Of a DNA stretch of 64,000 nt, positions 32,429 through 41,109 are shown piece after piece. The position numbers and the translations under genes were made by a program. Below the pieces are notes generated by a model. The model ran no database searches. It saw only the letters and a list, made by a program, of their open reading frames with translations, and was not told the DNA's origin. The DNA comes from Allobosea sp. BK604 (GTDB taxonomy: Bacteria; Pseudomonadota; Alphaproteobacteria; Rhizobiales; Beijerinckiaceae), in NCBI RefSeq assembly GCF_004341515.1, contig NZ_SLZF01000010.1, positions 1 through 64,000 of the forward strand. Reading direction: 5' to 3'. Position 1 is the stretch's first letter, and each line of letters starts with the position of its first letter.

Positions 32429-35311
32429 ATGAGCCTGATCAAGGAACTCGACTTCGGTACACCGATCCGCGTCTCCGACAAGATGGTGACGCTGACCATC
32501 GACGGCGAACGCGTCACGGTGCCCGAGGGCACCTCGGTGATGGCGGCCGCGATGCAGATGGGGACGAAGATCCCCAAGCTCTGCGCCACCGACTCGCTCG
32601 AACCGTTCGGCTCCTGCCGGCTCTGCCTGGTCGAGATCGAGGGCCGGCGCGGTACGCCGGCTTCCTGCACCACGCCGGCCGAAGAGGGCATGGTCGTGCG
32701 GACCCAGACCGAGCAGCTCGCGACCCTGCGCAAGGGCGTGATGGAGCTCTACATTTCCGACCACCCGCTCGACTGCCTGACCTGCTCGGCCAACGGCAAT
32801 TGCGAATTGCAGGACGCCGCGGGCGCGGTCGGCCTGCGCGAGGTGCGCTATGGCTACGAGGGCGAGAACCATGTCTTCGCCAAGAGCAAGGATGGCACGG
32901 ACAACGTGCTCTATCTCGGCAAGGACACGTCCAACCCGTATTTCACCTATGATCCGACCAAGTGCATCGTCTGCAATCGCTGCGTCCGCGCCTGCGAGGA
33001 GGTGCAGGGCACTTTCGCGCTGACGATCAGCGGCCGCGGCTTCGATTCACGCGTCGCCGCCGGCCCGACGGATTTCCTCGGCTCGGAATGCGTCTCCTGC
33101 GGCGCCTGCGTGCAGGCCTGCCCGACCGCGACGCTGATGGAAAACCTCGTCATCGAGCACGGCCAGCCCGAGCATTCCAAGGTCACGACCTGCGCCTATT
33201 GCGGCGTCGGCTGCTCGTTCAAGGCCGAGATGCAGGGCGACAAGGTCGTCCGCATGGTGCCGTACAAGGACGGCAAGGCCAACGAGGGCCATTCCTGCGT
33301 CAAGGGCCGCTTCGCCTGGGGCTACGCGACCCACAAGGACCGCATCACCAAGCCGATGATCCGCGAGAAGATCACCGATCCCTGGCGCGAGGTCTCCTGG
33401 GACGAGGCGATTTCCCACGCGGCTTCGGAATTCAAGCGCATCCAGTCGAAATACGGACGCGAATCGCTTGGCGCCATCACCTCGTCGCGCTGCACCAACG
33501 AGGAGGTCTATCTCGTCCAGAAGCTGGTGCGCGCCGGCTTCCGCAACAACAATGTCGATACCTGCGCCCGCGTCTGCCATTCGCCGACGGGCTACGGCCT
33601 GAAGACGACGCTCGGCACCTCCGCCGGCACGCAGGATTTCAAGTCGGTCGAGAAGTCCGATGTCATCTTCGTCATCGGTGCCAATCCGACCGACGGCCAT
33701 CCGGTCTTCGCCTCGCGGATGAAGAAGCGTATCCGCAAGGGCGCCCGCGTCATCGTCGCCGATCCGCGCCGGATCGACATGGTCAAGTCGCCGCATGTCA
33801 AGGCCGACTACCATCTCCAGCTCAAGCCCGGCACCAATGTCGCGCTGATCAACGCCATCGCCCATGTCATCGTCACCGAGGGGCTGATCGACGAGGATTA
33901 TGTCCGCGAGCGCTGCGATCTCGCCGATTTCGAGCTCTGGGCCCGGTTCGTCGCCGAGGAGCGCAACTCGCCGGAGGCGAGCGAGCAATATACCGGCGTG
34001 CCGGCGGCCGATGTCCGCGGCGCCGCAAGGCTCTACGCCACCGGCGGCAATGGCGCGATCTTCTACGGGCTCGGCGTCACCGAGCACAGCCAGGGCTCGA
34101 CCACGGTGATGGGCATGGCCAATATCGCCATGGCGACCGGCAATATCGGACGCGAAGGCGTCGGCGTGAATCCGCTGCGCGGCCAGAACAATGTCCAGGG
34201 CTCCTGCGACATGGGCTCGTTCCCGCACGAATTCACCGGCTATCGCCATGTCTCGGACGATGCCACACGCGACATCTTCGAGAAGCTCTGGGGTGTCACG
34301 CTCGATGCCGAGCAGGGCCTGCGCATCCCCAACATGCTCGACGAGGCGGTCGGCGGCAGCTTCAAGGGGCTCTATGTCCAGGGCGAGGATATCGCCCAGT
34401 CCGACCCGAACACCCAGCACGTCACGGCCGGCCTTGCCGCGATGGAATGCGTCGTCATCCAGGACCTGTTCCTGAACGAGACCGCGAAATACGCCCATGT
34501 CTTCCTGCCGGGCTCGTCCTTCCTGGAGAAGGACGGCACCTTCACCAATGCCGAGCGCCGCATCAACCGTGTCCGCCAGGTCATGGCGCCGATGTCGGGC
34601 AAGGCCGAGTTCCAGGTCACGATCGATCTGGCCCGGGCCTTGGGGCTGGAGATGAACTACGGCCATCCCAGCGAGATCATGGACGAGATCGCGCTGGTGA
34701 CGCCGACCTTCGCAGGCGTCAGCTATGCGAAGCTGGAAGAGCTCGGCTCGGTGCAATGGCCCTGCAACGAGAAGGCGCCGCTGGGCACGCCGCTGATGCA
34801 TGTCGATCGCTTCGTGCGCGGCAAGGGCAAGTTCATGATCACCGAGTTCGTCGCGACCGAGGAGCGGACCGGGCCGCGCTTCCCGCTGATCCTGACGACC
34901 GGGCGCATCCTTTCGCAATACAATGTCGGCGCGCAGACCAGGCGCACCGAGAACAGCCGCTGGCACGAGGAGGACGTGCTGGAGATCCACCCGTTCGACG
35001 CCGAGAGCCGCGGCATCAAGGATGGCGATCTCGTCGCGCTGGCGAGCCGCTCCGGCGACATTTCGCTGCGCGCCGAGGTCTCGGAGCGCATGCAACCGGG
35101 CGTGGTCTACACGACCTTCCACCATGCCTCGACCGGCGCCAACGTCATCACTACCGACTTCTCGGACTGGGCGACCAATTGCCCGGAATACAAGGTGACC
35201 GCGGTCGAGGTCCGGCGGACGAACTATTACTCGCAATGGCAGGAGAAGAACCGCGAGGAGGATTTCTCGCTGCGCCGCATCGCTGGAAGGCTGCAGGATG
35301 CAGCGGAATAG
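32429..35311 (+). CDS. fdsA: NAD-dependent formate dehydrogenase, alpha (catalytic Mo) subunit
   Basis: 960 residues. A 2Fe-2S domain (about 30-105) with LEPFGSCRLCLVEIEG is followed by NuoG-like Fe-S domains (HPLDCLTCSANGNCELQ; CIVCNRCVRACEEVQG; CVSCGACVQACPT). The molybdopterin part starts at TTCAYCGVGCSFKAE (about 250). The Mo ligand is Cys379 in NVDTCARVCHSPTGYG, so this is the cysteine, not selenocysteine, type. The C-terminal bis-MGD binding domain ends near 940. The enzyme is cytoplasmic. No Tat signal is present, as expected for Fds enzymes. Order and spacing in the operon are canonical. Confidence 0.97.
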   Translation: MSLIKELDFGTPIRVSDKMVTLTIDGERVTVPEGTSVMAAAMQMGTKIPKLCATDSLEPFGSCRLCLVEIEGRRGTPASCTTPAEEGMVVRTQTEQLATLRKGVMELYISDHPLDCLTCSANGNCELQDAAGAVGLREVRYGYEGENHVFAKSKDGTDNVLYLGKDTSNPYFTYDPTKCIVCNRCVRACEEVQGTFALTISGRGFDSRVAAGPTDFLGSECVSCGACVQACPTATLMENLVIEHGQPEHSKVTTCAYCGVGCSFKAEMQGDKVVRMVPYKDGKANEGHSCVKGRFAWGYATHKDRITKPMIREKITDPWREVSWDEAISHAASEFKRIQSKYGRESLGAITSSRCTNEEVYLVQKLVRAGFRNNNVDTCARVCHSPTGYGLKTTLGTSAGTQDFKSVEKSDVIFVIGANPTDGHPVFASRMKKRIRKGARVIVADPRRIDMVKSPHVKADYHLQLKPGTNVALINAIAHVIVTEGLIDEDYVRERCDLADFELWARFVAEERNSPEASEQYTGVPAADVRGAARLYATGGNGAIFYGLGVTEHSQGSTTVMGMANIAMATGNIGREGVGVNPLRGQNNVQGSCDMGSFPHEFTGYRHVSDDATRDIFEKLWGVTLDAEQGLRIPNMLDEAVGGSFKGLYVQGEDIAQSDPNTQHVTAGLAAMECVVIQDLFLNETAKYAHVFLPGSSFLEKDGTFTNAERRINRVRQVMAPMSGKAEFQVTIDLARALGLEMNYGHPSEIMDEIALVTPTFAGVSYAKLEELGSVQWPCNEKAPLGTPLMHVDRFVRGKGKFMITEFVATEERTGPRFPLILTTGRILSQYNVGAQTRRTENSRWHEEDVLEIHPFDAESRGIKDGDLVALASRSGDISLRAEVSERMQPGVVYTTFHHASTGANVITTDFSDWATNCPEYKVTAVEVRRTNYYSQWQEKNREEDFSLRRIAGRLQDAAE

Positions 35312-36140
35312 CGCTCCCGCCCAGCCTCCGGCGTCCTATGCCGTGCCGGTCAGGCCGCTGCGCTTCGCGGACGGCCTGCTGCCGGAGATCGCCGCCGAGG
35401 TCGCGGTCGAGGCGCCCGTCAACATCGTCTATGGCAGCTTGCCCTATGCGGTGATGATGGCGAGCCCGGCCGATCTCGAGGATTTCGTCGCAGGCTTCAG
35501 CCTGACCGAAGGCATCATCCGCGGCGTCGACGAGATCCGCGATATCGTGGTGACGCCGAAGGAGGAGGGGATCGAGGTCGCGGTCGAGCTCGCCCCCGGA
35601 CGCTTCCGCGAGCATCTGGCGCGCCGGCGCAATCTTTCCGGCCGGACCTCCTGCGGGCTCTGCGGGGTTGAGACCTTTGACGAGGTACCGCTGGCAGCGC
35701 AGCGGATAGGCGAGGAGCCGCCGCTTTCGCTTGGCGCGATTCACGCGGCCCTGGAAGCGCTGACCCGGCACCAGCCACTCAACCGGCTGACACGCTCGGT
35801 CCATGCCGCCGCCTGGTGCGATCGCGACGGCACGATCCTGGCGGCGCGGGAGGATGTCGGCCGGCACAATGCCTTGGACAAGCTGATCGGTGCGCGGTTG
35901 CGAGCTGGGCAGGGTGCCGGTGGCGGCTTCGTTCTGACGACCAGCCGGGCTTCGTTCGAGATGGTCGAGAAGACCGCGATCTTCGGCGCGGCAGCGCTGG
36001 TGACGATCTCGGCGCCGACCTCGCTCGCGATCGAGCGCGCACGGAAGCTCGGGCTGACCCTGGTCTCCGTCGCCCGCGACGATGCCGCGATCCTCTTTGC
36101 CGGCGAACTCGCCGAGGAGCTGGAAACAGAAGCGCGATGA
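35298..36140 (+). CDS. fdhD: FdhD sulfurtransferase for formate dehydrogenase maturation (fdsC position)
   Basis: 280 residues. The paired cysteines in SGRTSCGLCGVETFDEV (about residues 114-130) are the FdhD active motif that relays sulfur from IscS to the Mo cofactor. REDVGRHNALDKLIGARL near 185 is the conserved GDP/Mo-cofactor binding segment. It begins 14 nt inside fdsA and its stop overlaps fdsD by four bases, so all three are translated from one mRNA. This gene is called fdsC in some fds operons. Without it the alpha subunit would be inactive. Confidence 0.95.
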   Translation: MQRNSAPAQPPASYAVPVRPLRFADGLLPEIAAEVAVEAPVNIVYGSLPYAVMMASPADLEDFVAGFSLTEGIIRGVDEIRDIVVTPKEEGIEVAVELAPGRFREHLARRRNLSGRTSCGLCGVETFDEVPLAAQRIGEEPPLSLGAIHAALEALTRHQPLNRLTRSVHAAAWCDRDGTILAAREDVGRHNALDKLIGARLRAGQGAGGGFVLTTSRASFEMVEKTAIFGAAALVTISAPTSLAIERARKLGLTLVSVARDDAAILFAGELAEELETEAR

Positions 36141-36412
36141 GCCAGGACACGCACGACGCCCATCACGATCCCGCCGCGGCCAAGGCCGCGAATGTGGTCA
36201 AGCTCGGCCATATGGCCAGCCAGATCGCGGATTTCTTCAAGTCCTATCCGGAAGAGCAGGCGGTGCCGGCGATCGCCGATCATATCAACCAGTTCTGGAA
36301 CCGGCGGATGCGTGAGGATTTCCTCGCGACCTATAATTCCGAGCATCCCGACCTGCCGCTACTGGTGCGCAAGGCGATCGCGCAGATCAAGCCGGCGAGC
36401 CCGAGCATCTAA
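36137..36412 (+). CDS. fdsD: Formate dehydrogenase delta subunit
   Basis: 91 residues. NVVKLGHMASQIADFFKSYP, then PAIADHINQFWNRRMREDF, is the compact helical signature of FdsD. The protein is a small accessory subunit needed for stability or maturation of the Fds holoenzyme. ATG 36137 overlaps the fdhD stop. It is the last gene of the operon, 12 nt before the convergent ROK-gene stop. No room exists for a separate terminator, so transcripts of the two operons may overlap. Confidence 0.93.
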   Translation: MSQDTHDAHHDPAAAKAANVVKLGHMASQIADFFKSYPEEQAVPAIADHINQFWNRRMREDFLATYNSEHPDLPLLVRKAIAQIKPASPSI

Positions 36413-36424
36413 GCTCTCTAGGAA

Positions 36425-37606
36425 TCAAGCGGCCCGCAGCAGCTCCTCCGCGGCTCGCCTGAGCAAGGGCGCCGCGGCGCCGTGGATCTCGAAATTCGGG
36501 TCGGCCCGTTCGCTGGCGAGCTGCGGCATGGCGAGCCCTTCCAAAGTGCCCTCGGTCCGGAACAGCGCGTCGAAATGGGCCCAGAGCCGGGCATTGGCGA
36601 CGAATGGGCCGCTGACGATGATCCGGTTCGGGAAGAACAACCGGCAGGCATTGGCAAGTGCCCGCGCCAGGATCCGCGCCGCCTGATCGATCTCCGGCAA
36701 GCTCAGCAGGTCGCAGTTGGAGAACTGCTCGCTCAATTTCGCCTCGTCCTCGCCGAGGCTGCGCCAGTGCCGGCGCAGCAGCGGCAGCAGCGACCAGAGC
36801 GCCGCGCCGGTTTCCAGGCAGGCCGTGTTGCCGCAGCCGCAGCGACGGCCCTCCAGCACTGAGAAGCGCCAATGGCCGATCTCGCCGAAGGAGCCGCCGG
36901 CCGGCGAGAAGGGCTCGCCGTCGACGGCATAGGCGAGGCCGATCCCCCAGCCCCAATGCAGCAGCAGCGCCCCGCCGGCGAATGATTTCGGCTCCCGCGC
37001 CGCGCGCGCCCGGAGCTCGGCATCGAGATTGCGACAGATCTCGATCGGGCCGGCGACGGGTTCGAGAATGGCCTGGATGTCGAGCGCCCGCATCTTCGGC
37101 CAGCGCGACGCCATCAGCCATTGCCGGCCGCGGATATCGATCAGGCCGGAGAGCGAAACCGCCGTGCCCGCATGGCTCATGCCGCGCGGCATGGCGGCGA
37201 CGAGGAAGCCGCCGAGCTCGGCCATGGCGGCGGCCAGCGCCGCGTTATCGGCCTCGGGTGCCAGCGCGATCGTGCGCTCCTCCAGGATATGGCCGTTGAG
37301 ATCGACCAGCGCACCGGACAGCGACTGGCTCGCCACATAGATGACGGAGGCGCCGATGCGGCGCGGATTGGCGATCAGCACGGCCGCGGGCCGGCCGCGC
37401 CCGGCGGTCTCGCCGGGAACCTCGAGGATGAGACGGCGCGCCGCCAGGTCCGCAACGACGCGGGAGGTGGTGGTCGAGCGCAGCTCCAGCGCCTTGCTGA
37501 GCTCGGCCCGCGAATGGGCGAGCCCGCGTGCGACGAGCCCGTAGACGCGCGCGCAATCGCGCTCGTAGGGCGTGGCGAAAGGGGCCTCGTCGGTCGTCGC
37601 GAGCAT
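36425..37606 (-). CDS. ROK family transcriptional regulator (NagC/XylR-like)
   Basis: 393 residues. An N-terminal winged helix (about 20-75, [20 protein letters not shown] then [13 protein letters not shown]) precedes the ROK sugar-kinase-like domain with a zinc-site motif [16 protein letters not shown] near 265. As in NagC, the ROK half senses an amino-sugar phosphate. It is divergent from nagB across 117 nt containing an imperfect operator-like dyad. Its usual role is repression of the nag genes in the absence of N-acetylglucosamine-6-phosphate, and the gene order supports this. Glucokinase activity is not expected because the kinase motifs are degenerate. Confidence 0.88.
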   Translation of the reverse strand: MLATTDEAPFATPYERDCARVYGLVARGLAHSRAELSKALELRSTTTSRVVADLAARRLILEVPGETAGRGRPAAVLIANPRRIGASVIYVASQSLSGALVDLNGHILEERTIALAPEADNAALAAAMAELGGFLVAAMPRGMSHAGTAVSLSGLIDIRGRQWLMASRWPKMRALDIQAILEPVAGPIEICRNLDAELRARAAREPKSFAGGALLLHWGWGIGLAYAVDGEPFSPAGGSFGEIGHWRFSVLEGRRCGCGNTACLETGAALWSLLPLLRRHWRSLGEDEAKLSEQFSNCDLLSLPEIDQAARILARALANACRLFFPNRIIVSGPFVANARLWAHFDALFRTEGTLEGLAMPQLASERADPNFEIHGAAAPLLRRAAEELLRAA

Positions 37607-37615
37607 GTCGGTCTT

Positions 37616-37642
37616 TATTTTGAACGCATGTGTTTAAAAATA
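37616..37642. promoter_or_regulatory. Candidate ROK-regulator operator
   Basis: TATTTTGAAC (37616-37625) and GTTTAAAAATA (37632-37642) form an imperfect AT-rich dyad starting 10 nt upstream of the ROK gene start, in the divergent region facing nagB. GTTCAAAAAT just before the nagB ATG (37711-37720) echoes the left arm in inverted orientation. NagC-type sites are AT-rich with TTT...AAA ends. The match is suggestive only. Confidence 0.35.
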
Positions 37643-37723
37643 GCCATTGCGTTTTCGAGCAGCACCCATAGAGTTTGTCACGGGAAATATAAACAATTCT
37701 TCTGTCTAAGGTTCAAAAATCAC

Positions 37724-38464
37724 ATGATCGATCTCCGCATCGTCGCCGACAAGGACACGCTCGGCTGCGAGGCCGCCAAGCTGGGGGCGGAGGCGATCCG
37801 CGCCGCCCAGGCCAGCCATGGCCACGCCAATATCATCGTGGCGACGGGCGCGAGCCAGTTCGAGGTGCTCGGCCACCTGGTCAAGGCTGAGGGTATCGAC
37901 TGGTCGAAGGTCACGGCCTTCCATCTCGACGAATATGTCGGCCTGAGTGAGGCGCATCCGGCGAGCTTCCGCCGCTATCTGCGCGATCGCTTCGTCGCGC
38001 CGGTCGGCGGCAAGGTCGAGTTCATTCCGGTTGACGGGGAGGGCGATCCGGCGGGCGAGACCGCGCGGCTCAACGCGCTGATCGCCGGCAAGCGCATCGA
38101 TGTCTGCTTCGCCGGCATCGGTGAGAACTGCCATCTCGCCTTCAACGATCCGCCGGCAGATTTCGAGACCGAGCAGCCCTATATCGTCGTGACGCTCGAC
38201 GAGGCCTGCCGCAACCAGCAATTCGGTGAGGGCTGGTTCCCGACCTTCGCCGATGTGCCGGAGCGCGCCATCTCGATGAGCATCCGGCAGATCATGAAGA
38301 GCGAGCTGATCATCCTGTCGGTACCGGATGAGCGCAAGGCCAAGGCGGCTCAAGCCGCGGTCGAGGGGCCAGTCAGCCCGCTCTATCCGGCGTCGATCCT
38401 GCAGCAGCATGCCAGGACCGTGCTGTTCATGGATCCGCCTGCGGCCTCGCTGCTGAAGAAGTGA
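37724..38464 (+). CDS. nagB: Glucosamine-6-phosphate deaminase
   Basis: 246 residues. [20 protein letters not shown] carries the catalytic acid Asp of Nag[18 protein letters not shown] carries the His of the sugar ring-opening loop, with Cys where Gly is usual. It converts glucosamine-6-phosphate to fructose-6-phosphate and ammonia in the cytoplasm. ATG 37724 is preceded by AAGG; a longer in-frame start from 37121 is inside the ROK gene region and not real. The C-terminal lid is shorter than in E. coli NagB, as in the compact branch common in Gram-positives and alphaproteobacteria. It is coupled to nagA by a GTGA overlap. Confidence 0.9.
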   Translation: MIDLRIVADKDTLGCEAAKLGAEAIRAAQASHGHANIIVATGASQFEVLGHLVKAEGIDWSKVTAFHLDEYVGLSEAHPASFRRYLRDRFVAPVGGKVEFIPVDGEGDPAGETARLNALIAGKRIDVCFAGIGENCHLAFNDPPADFETEQPYIVVTLDEACRNQQFGEGWFPTFADVPERAISMSIRQIMKSELIILSVPDERKAKAAQAAVEGPVSPLYPASILQQHARTVLFMDPPAASLLKK

Positions 38465-39492
38465 CGGCGATGCGCTCAGCCGGGCTGATCGATCTTCAGG
38501 TCAACGGTTTCGCCGGGATCGATTTCAATTCCGGCGCGATCACGGCGGCAGAGCTCGACCATGCGCTGGAGGCGATGCTCGCCACCGGCGTGACGGCCTG
38601 CCTGCCGACGATCATCACGGCCCATCCGCACGAGCTGGAAGAGCGCTTCCTGGCGCTTGACTCGGCGGTTTCGGAAAGCAGGCTCGGGCCGCTGATGTGC
38701 CCGGGCTACCATCTCGAGGGCCCGTTCCTGAACCCGGCCGAGGGCTATCATGGCTGCCATCCGCCGGCGGCGATGACGGCCGCTGGCATCGGGCTGGTTG
38801 ACCGGCTGCAGGCGCTGATCTCCCGGCCGATCCTGCTGGTGACGCTGGCGCCTGAGGTCGAGGGTGCGATGGCGCTGATCGCCGCGCTGAAGAGCTCGGG
38901 CCGCATCATCGCGCTTGGCCATACCGCCGTCGATTTCGCGCTGGCGGAGGCTGCCGCGCAGGCCGGGGCGACGCTGTCGACCCATCTCGGCAACGGCATG
39001 CCGCAGCAGGCCCACAAGCTCAACAACGCGATCTTCGCCCAGCTCGCCGAGGACGGTCTCTGGGCGAGCTTCATCGCCGACGGCATCCATATCCCGCCCA
39101 AGGCGCTGAAGGCCTTGCTGCGTGCCAAGGGCTTGGAGCGGGCGATCCTGGTCACCGACGCGATCTCGGCGGCGGCCTCGCAGCCGGGCCGCTATCCGTT
39201 CGCCGGCATGAGCGTCGAGCTCGGCCCGGATGGCGCGGTGCGCCAGCCGGGCGGCGTTGGCCTGGCCGGTTCGGCGCTCAGCCTCGACCAGGGCGTGCGC
39301 AATCTCGTAGCCTGGGGGCTTGCTACGCCGGACATGGCCATTGCGCTGGCCTCGGGCCATCCGCTTGCGCTGCTGGGGCCCGCTCTGAAAGCCTTCGGGA
39401 TCACGCTCGACCTCGGCGAGGTCGACTGGTCCGATCGCCTTGCCGTCAGCCGCGTTCGGCTGGGCGAGGTCGAACGCCGCTTTGCCGCCTGA
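38461..39492 (+). CDS. nagA: N-acetylglucosamine-6-phosphate deacetylase
   Basis: 343 residues from GTG 38461 (overlapping the nagB stop), or 340 from ATG 38470. The N-terminal strand [18 protein letters not shown] has Gln/Asn in place of the HxH metal pair, which is the single-metal NagA type, as in E. coli. [13 protein letters not shown] supplies the metal Glu, and LGHTAVDFA and THLGNGM the two His ligands. Asp in [10 protein letters not shown] is the catalytic base. It deacetylates GlcNAc-6-P, giving the NagB substrate. Neither a GlcNAc kinase nor PTS components are in the window. Confidence 0.92.
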   Translation: MTAMRSAGLIDLQVNGFAGIDFNSGAITAAELDHALEAMLATGVTACLPTIITAHPHELEERFLALDSAVSESRLGPLMCPGYHLEGPFLNPAEGYHGCHPPAAMTAAGIGLVDRLQALISRPILLVTLAPEVEGAMALIAALKSSGRIIALGHTAVDFALAEAAAQAGATLSTHLGNGMPQQAHKLNNAIFAQLAEDGLWASFIADGIHIPPKALKALLRAKGLERAILVTDAISAAASQPGRYPFAGMSVELGPDGAVRQPGGVGLAGSALSLDQGVRNLVAWGLATPDMAIALASGHPLALLGPALKAFGITLDLGEVDWSDRLAVSRVRLGEVERRFAA

Positions 39493-39534
39493 TCGACGAC
39501 GCCGAACAACTCACCAAGAAGAGGGGATCACCAC

Positions 39535-40734
39535 ATGAGCCATGACCTGACCAAGATCGACCGCCGCACCGTCCTGGGCGGCCTCGCCGCTACCGCAATG
39601 GGCGGCACGACCGGCGCCTTCGCGGCCTCGCCGCCGCTGCCGACCTCGCCCGTCGCGCTCAACCTGATCGATGTCGGCGGCGCGCTGGCGCTGATGCAGC
39701 GCGCCTTCGACGATTACAAGGCCGCCAATCCCAAGCTGATCTCGCGCCTGACCTATGTGAAGGCGCCGGCGCCGGAACTCGCCAGCAAGATCAAGGCGCA
39801 GCAGGATGCCGGCCGCGCCGATCTCGACATCGTGCTGACCGGCAGCGACGGCCTCGCCGCCGGTCTCGACCAGAATCTCTGGCTGAAGATCCTGCCCGAT
39901 TTCAACGACAAGTTCCCGAATATCGAGGAGAACTACGAGCCAGCCGCGCTCAACCTGCACAAGGTGCAGGGCGCGGGCTTTGGCGTCGTTGTCAACTACT
40001 ACCCCTCCGGGCCGCTGATCGAATACATGCCCGACCGGGTGAAGGCGCCGCCGACCACGGCCGAGGAACTGCTCGCCTGGGCCAAGGCCAATCCGAACAA
40101 GTTCATGTATGCGCGCCCGGCCAATTCCGGCCCCGGCCGCACCTTCATGATGGGCCTGCCCTATATCCTCGGCGACAAGGATCCGCAGGATCCGGTCAAT
40201 GGCTGGGAGAAGACCTGGGCCTATCTCGCCGAGCTCGGCAAATATATCGAGTATTACCCTGCCGGCACCGGCGCGACGATGAAGGAGTTCGGCGACGGCT
40301 CGCGCGACATCATCATCTCGACCACCGGCTGGGACATCAACCCGCGCGCGCTCGGCATCGTGCCGAAGGAGGCCAAGGTCGGCACGATCAAGGGCTTCCA
40401 CTGGGTCTCCGACGCCTTCTTCATGTGCGTGCCGAAGGGCGTGCCGAACGACCGGCTCGCGGTCGTGCTCGACATGATGGCCTATGTGCTCACCCCCAAG
40501 GCGCAGGCCTATGCCTATGACGAGGGCTATCTCTATCCTGGCCCGGCGGTGAAGAACGTGCCGCTCTCGCTCGCGCCCAAGGCGAGCCAGGACGTCATCG
40601 CCGAGTTCGGCCGGCCGGAATATGCCGACCTCATCGCCAACAACCCGATCGAGCTGCCGCTGAAGCCGGACAAGATGGTCGTCGCATTCCGCAAATGGGA
40701 CGAGCTGGTCGGCTCAAAGGCCAACAAGAAGTAA
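39535..40734 (+). CDS. Family 1 extracellular solute-binding protein, orphan ABC component
   Basis: 399 residues. The N-terminus (KIDRRTVLGGLAATAMGGTT) is a twin-arginine-like signal. The mature protein has the two-lobe type with DLDIVLTGSDGLAAGL and WEKTWAYLAELGKYIEYYPA segments, like PotD/spermidine or 2-aminoethylphosphonate-type binding proteins. It starts 42 nt after nagA, so it probably imports an amino sugar or a related compound. No permease or ATPase gene follows; a terminator-like hairpin comes next. It must pair with a transporter encoded elsewhere. Confidence 0.87.
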   Translation: MSHDLTKIDRRTVLGGLAATAMGGTTGAFAASPPLPTSPVALNLIDVGGALALMQRAFDDYKAANPKLISRLTYVKAPAPELASKIKAQQDAGRADLDIVLTGSDGLAAGLDQNLWLKILPDFNDKFPNIEENYEPAALNLHKVQGAGFGVVVNYYPSGPLIEYMPDRVKAPPTTAEELLAWAKANPNKFMYARPANSGPGRTFMMGLPYILGDKDPQDPVNGWEKTWAYLAELGKYIEYYPAGTGATMKEFGDGSRDIIISTTGWDINPRALGIVPKEAKVGTIKGFHWVSDAFFMCVPKGVPNDRLAVVLDMMAYVLTPKAQAYAYDEGYLYPGPAVKNVPLSLAPKASQDVIAEFGRPEYADLIANNPIELPLKPDKMVVAFRKWDELVGSKANKK

Positions 40735-40752
40735 GCTGATTCTGCATGAACG

Positions 40753-40790
40753 CGCCGCCGCGGCCGGGAGGTTGCGGCGGCGTTCTGTTG
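40753..40790 (+). terminator. Rho-independent-like terminator after the nag cluster
   Basis: CGCCGCCGC (40753-40761) pairs perfectly with GCGGCGGCG (40774-40782) across a 12-nt loop and is followed by TTCTGTTG. It begins 18 nt after the stop of the binding-protein gene. Confidence 0.6.
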
Positions 40791-40981
40791 TCGGACGATC
40801 TGCCGCAGGCCGAGCCGGAGCGCGGACCGGCGCGGCGTTCACATCGACGACGCAATGCTGGTCAATGCAGCATGAGATTAATTTTGAAGAGCCCGGCGCA
40901 TTTTCCAGTTTTCAGATTCTGGTCCGTGTATTAACCTTGCCTTCAATCGATGTCGTCTGCGCCTGATCTAAGGCTTCCGTT

Positions 40982-40997
40982 GTGAACGGCCGTTCAC
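40982..40997. promoter_or_regulatory. Perfect 16-bp palindrome, operator-like
   Basis: GTGAACGGCCGTTCAC is a perfect palindrome with no spacer. GAACG/CGTTC-type dyads are typical TetR/AcrR-family operators. It lies 113-128 nt upstream of the AraC-like gene start and 7 nt before a second dyad. Confidence 0.6.
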
Positions 40998-41004
40998 TTA
41001 AGCG

Positions 41005-41032
41005 GGTAGTAAGCAATATTTACTTTACTACC
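41005..41032. promoter_or_regulatory. 8-bp dyad GGTAGTAA...TTACTACC, operator-like
   Basis: GGTAGTAA (41005-41012) and TTACTACC (41025-41032) are perfect inverted arms with an AT-rich 12-nt centre, and AGTAA/TTACT is nested inside. TTACT occurs twice in tandem at the right side. It may be a second regulator site or a promoter-overlapping dyad of the AraC-like gene. Confidence 0.5.
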
Positions 41033-41109
41033 TCTTCTCCCTGATATGCCCGATCAGTTTGGGGTGATGCCGGAGCCGGGGGCGGCCTGGCGCGGGGGCA
41101 TTTTCGGGC

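Larger units (their letters stand above)
40735..41109. other. Intergenic region between the nag cluster and the AraC gene
   Basis: 375 nt. From left to right it holds the terminator hairpin at 40753-40790, an unremarkable stretch, an unusually AT-rich patch (about 40870-40960), and then two palindromes (40982-40997 and 41005-41032). The last 75 nt lead to the GTG start of the AraC-like gene. Small frames at 40746 and 40772 lack ribosome sites and protein-like composition, so no gene is called. Confidence 0.7.

Noticed and set aside
33545-33580. Possible selenocysteine in formate dehydrogenase
   Set aside because: The Mo-ligand codon is TGC (Cys379), not TGA, so no recoding is needed.
32962-35454. 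830-codon plus-strand frame and 729-codon minus-strand frame across fdsA
   Set aside because: fdsA is an unambiguous conserved gene in another frame; these have Arg-rich or Asp/Leu-rich shadow composition and no domains.
35816-36412. 198-codon version of the delta subunit
   Set aside because: The first half overlaps fdhD out of frame. ATG 36137 gives the family's 91-residue length.
40746-40966. Two small plus-strand frames between the nag cluster and the AraC gene
   Set aside because: They overlap the terminator hairpin, lack a ribosome site and have no protein-like pattern.
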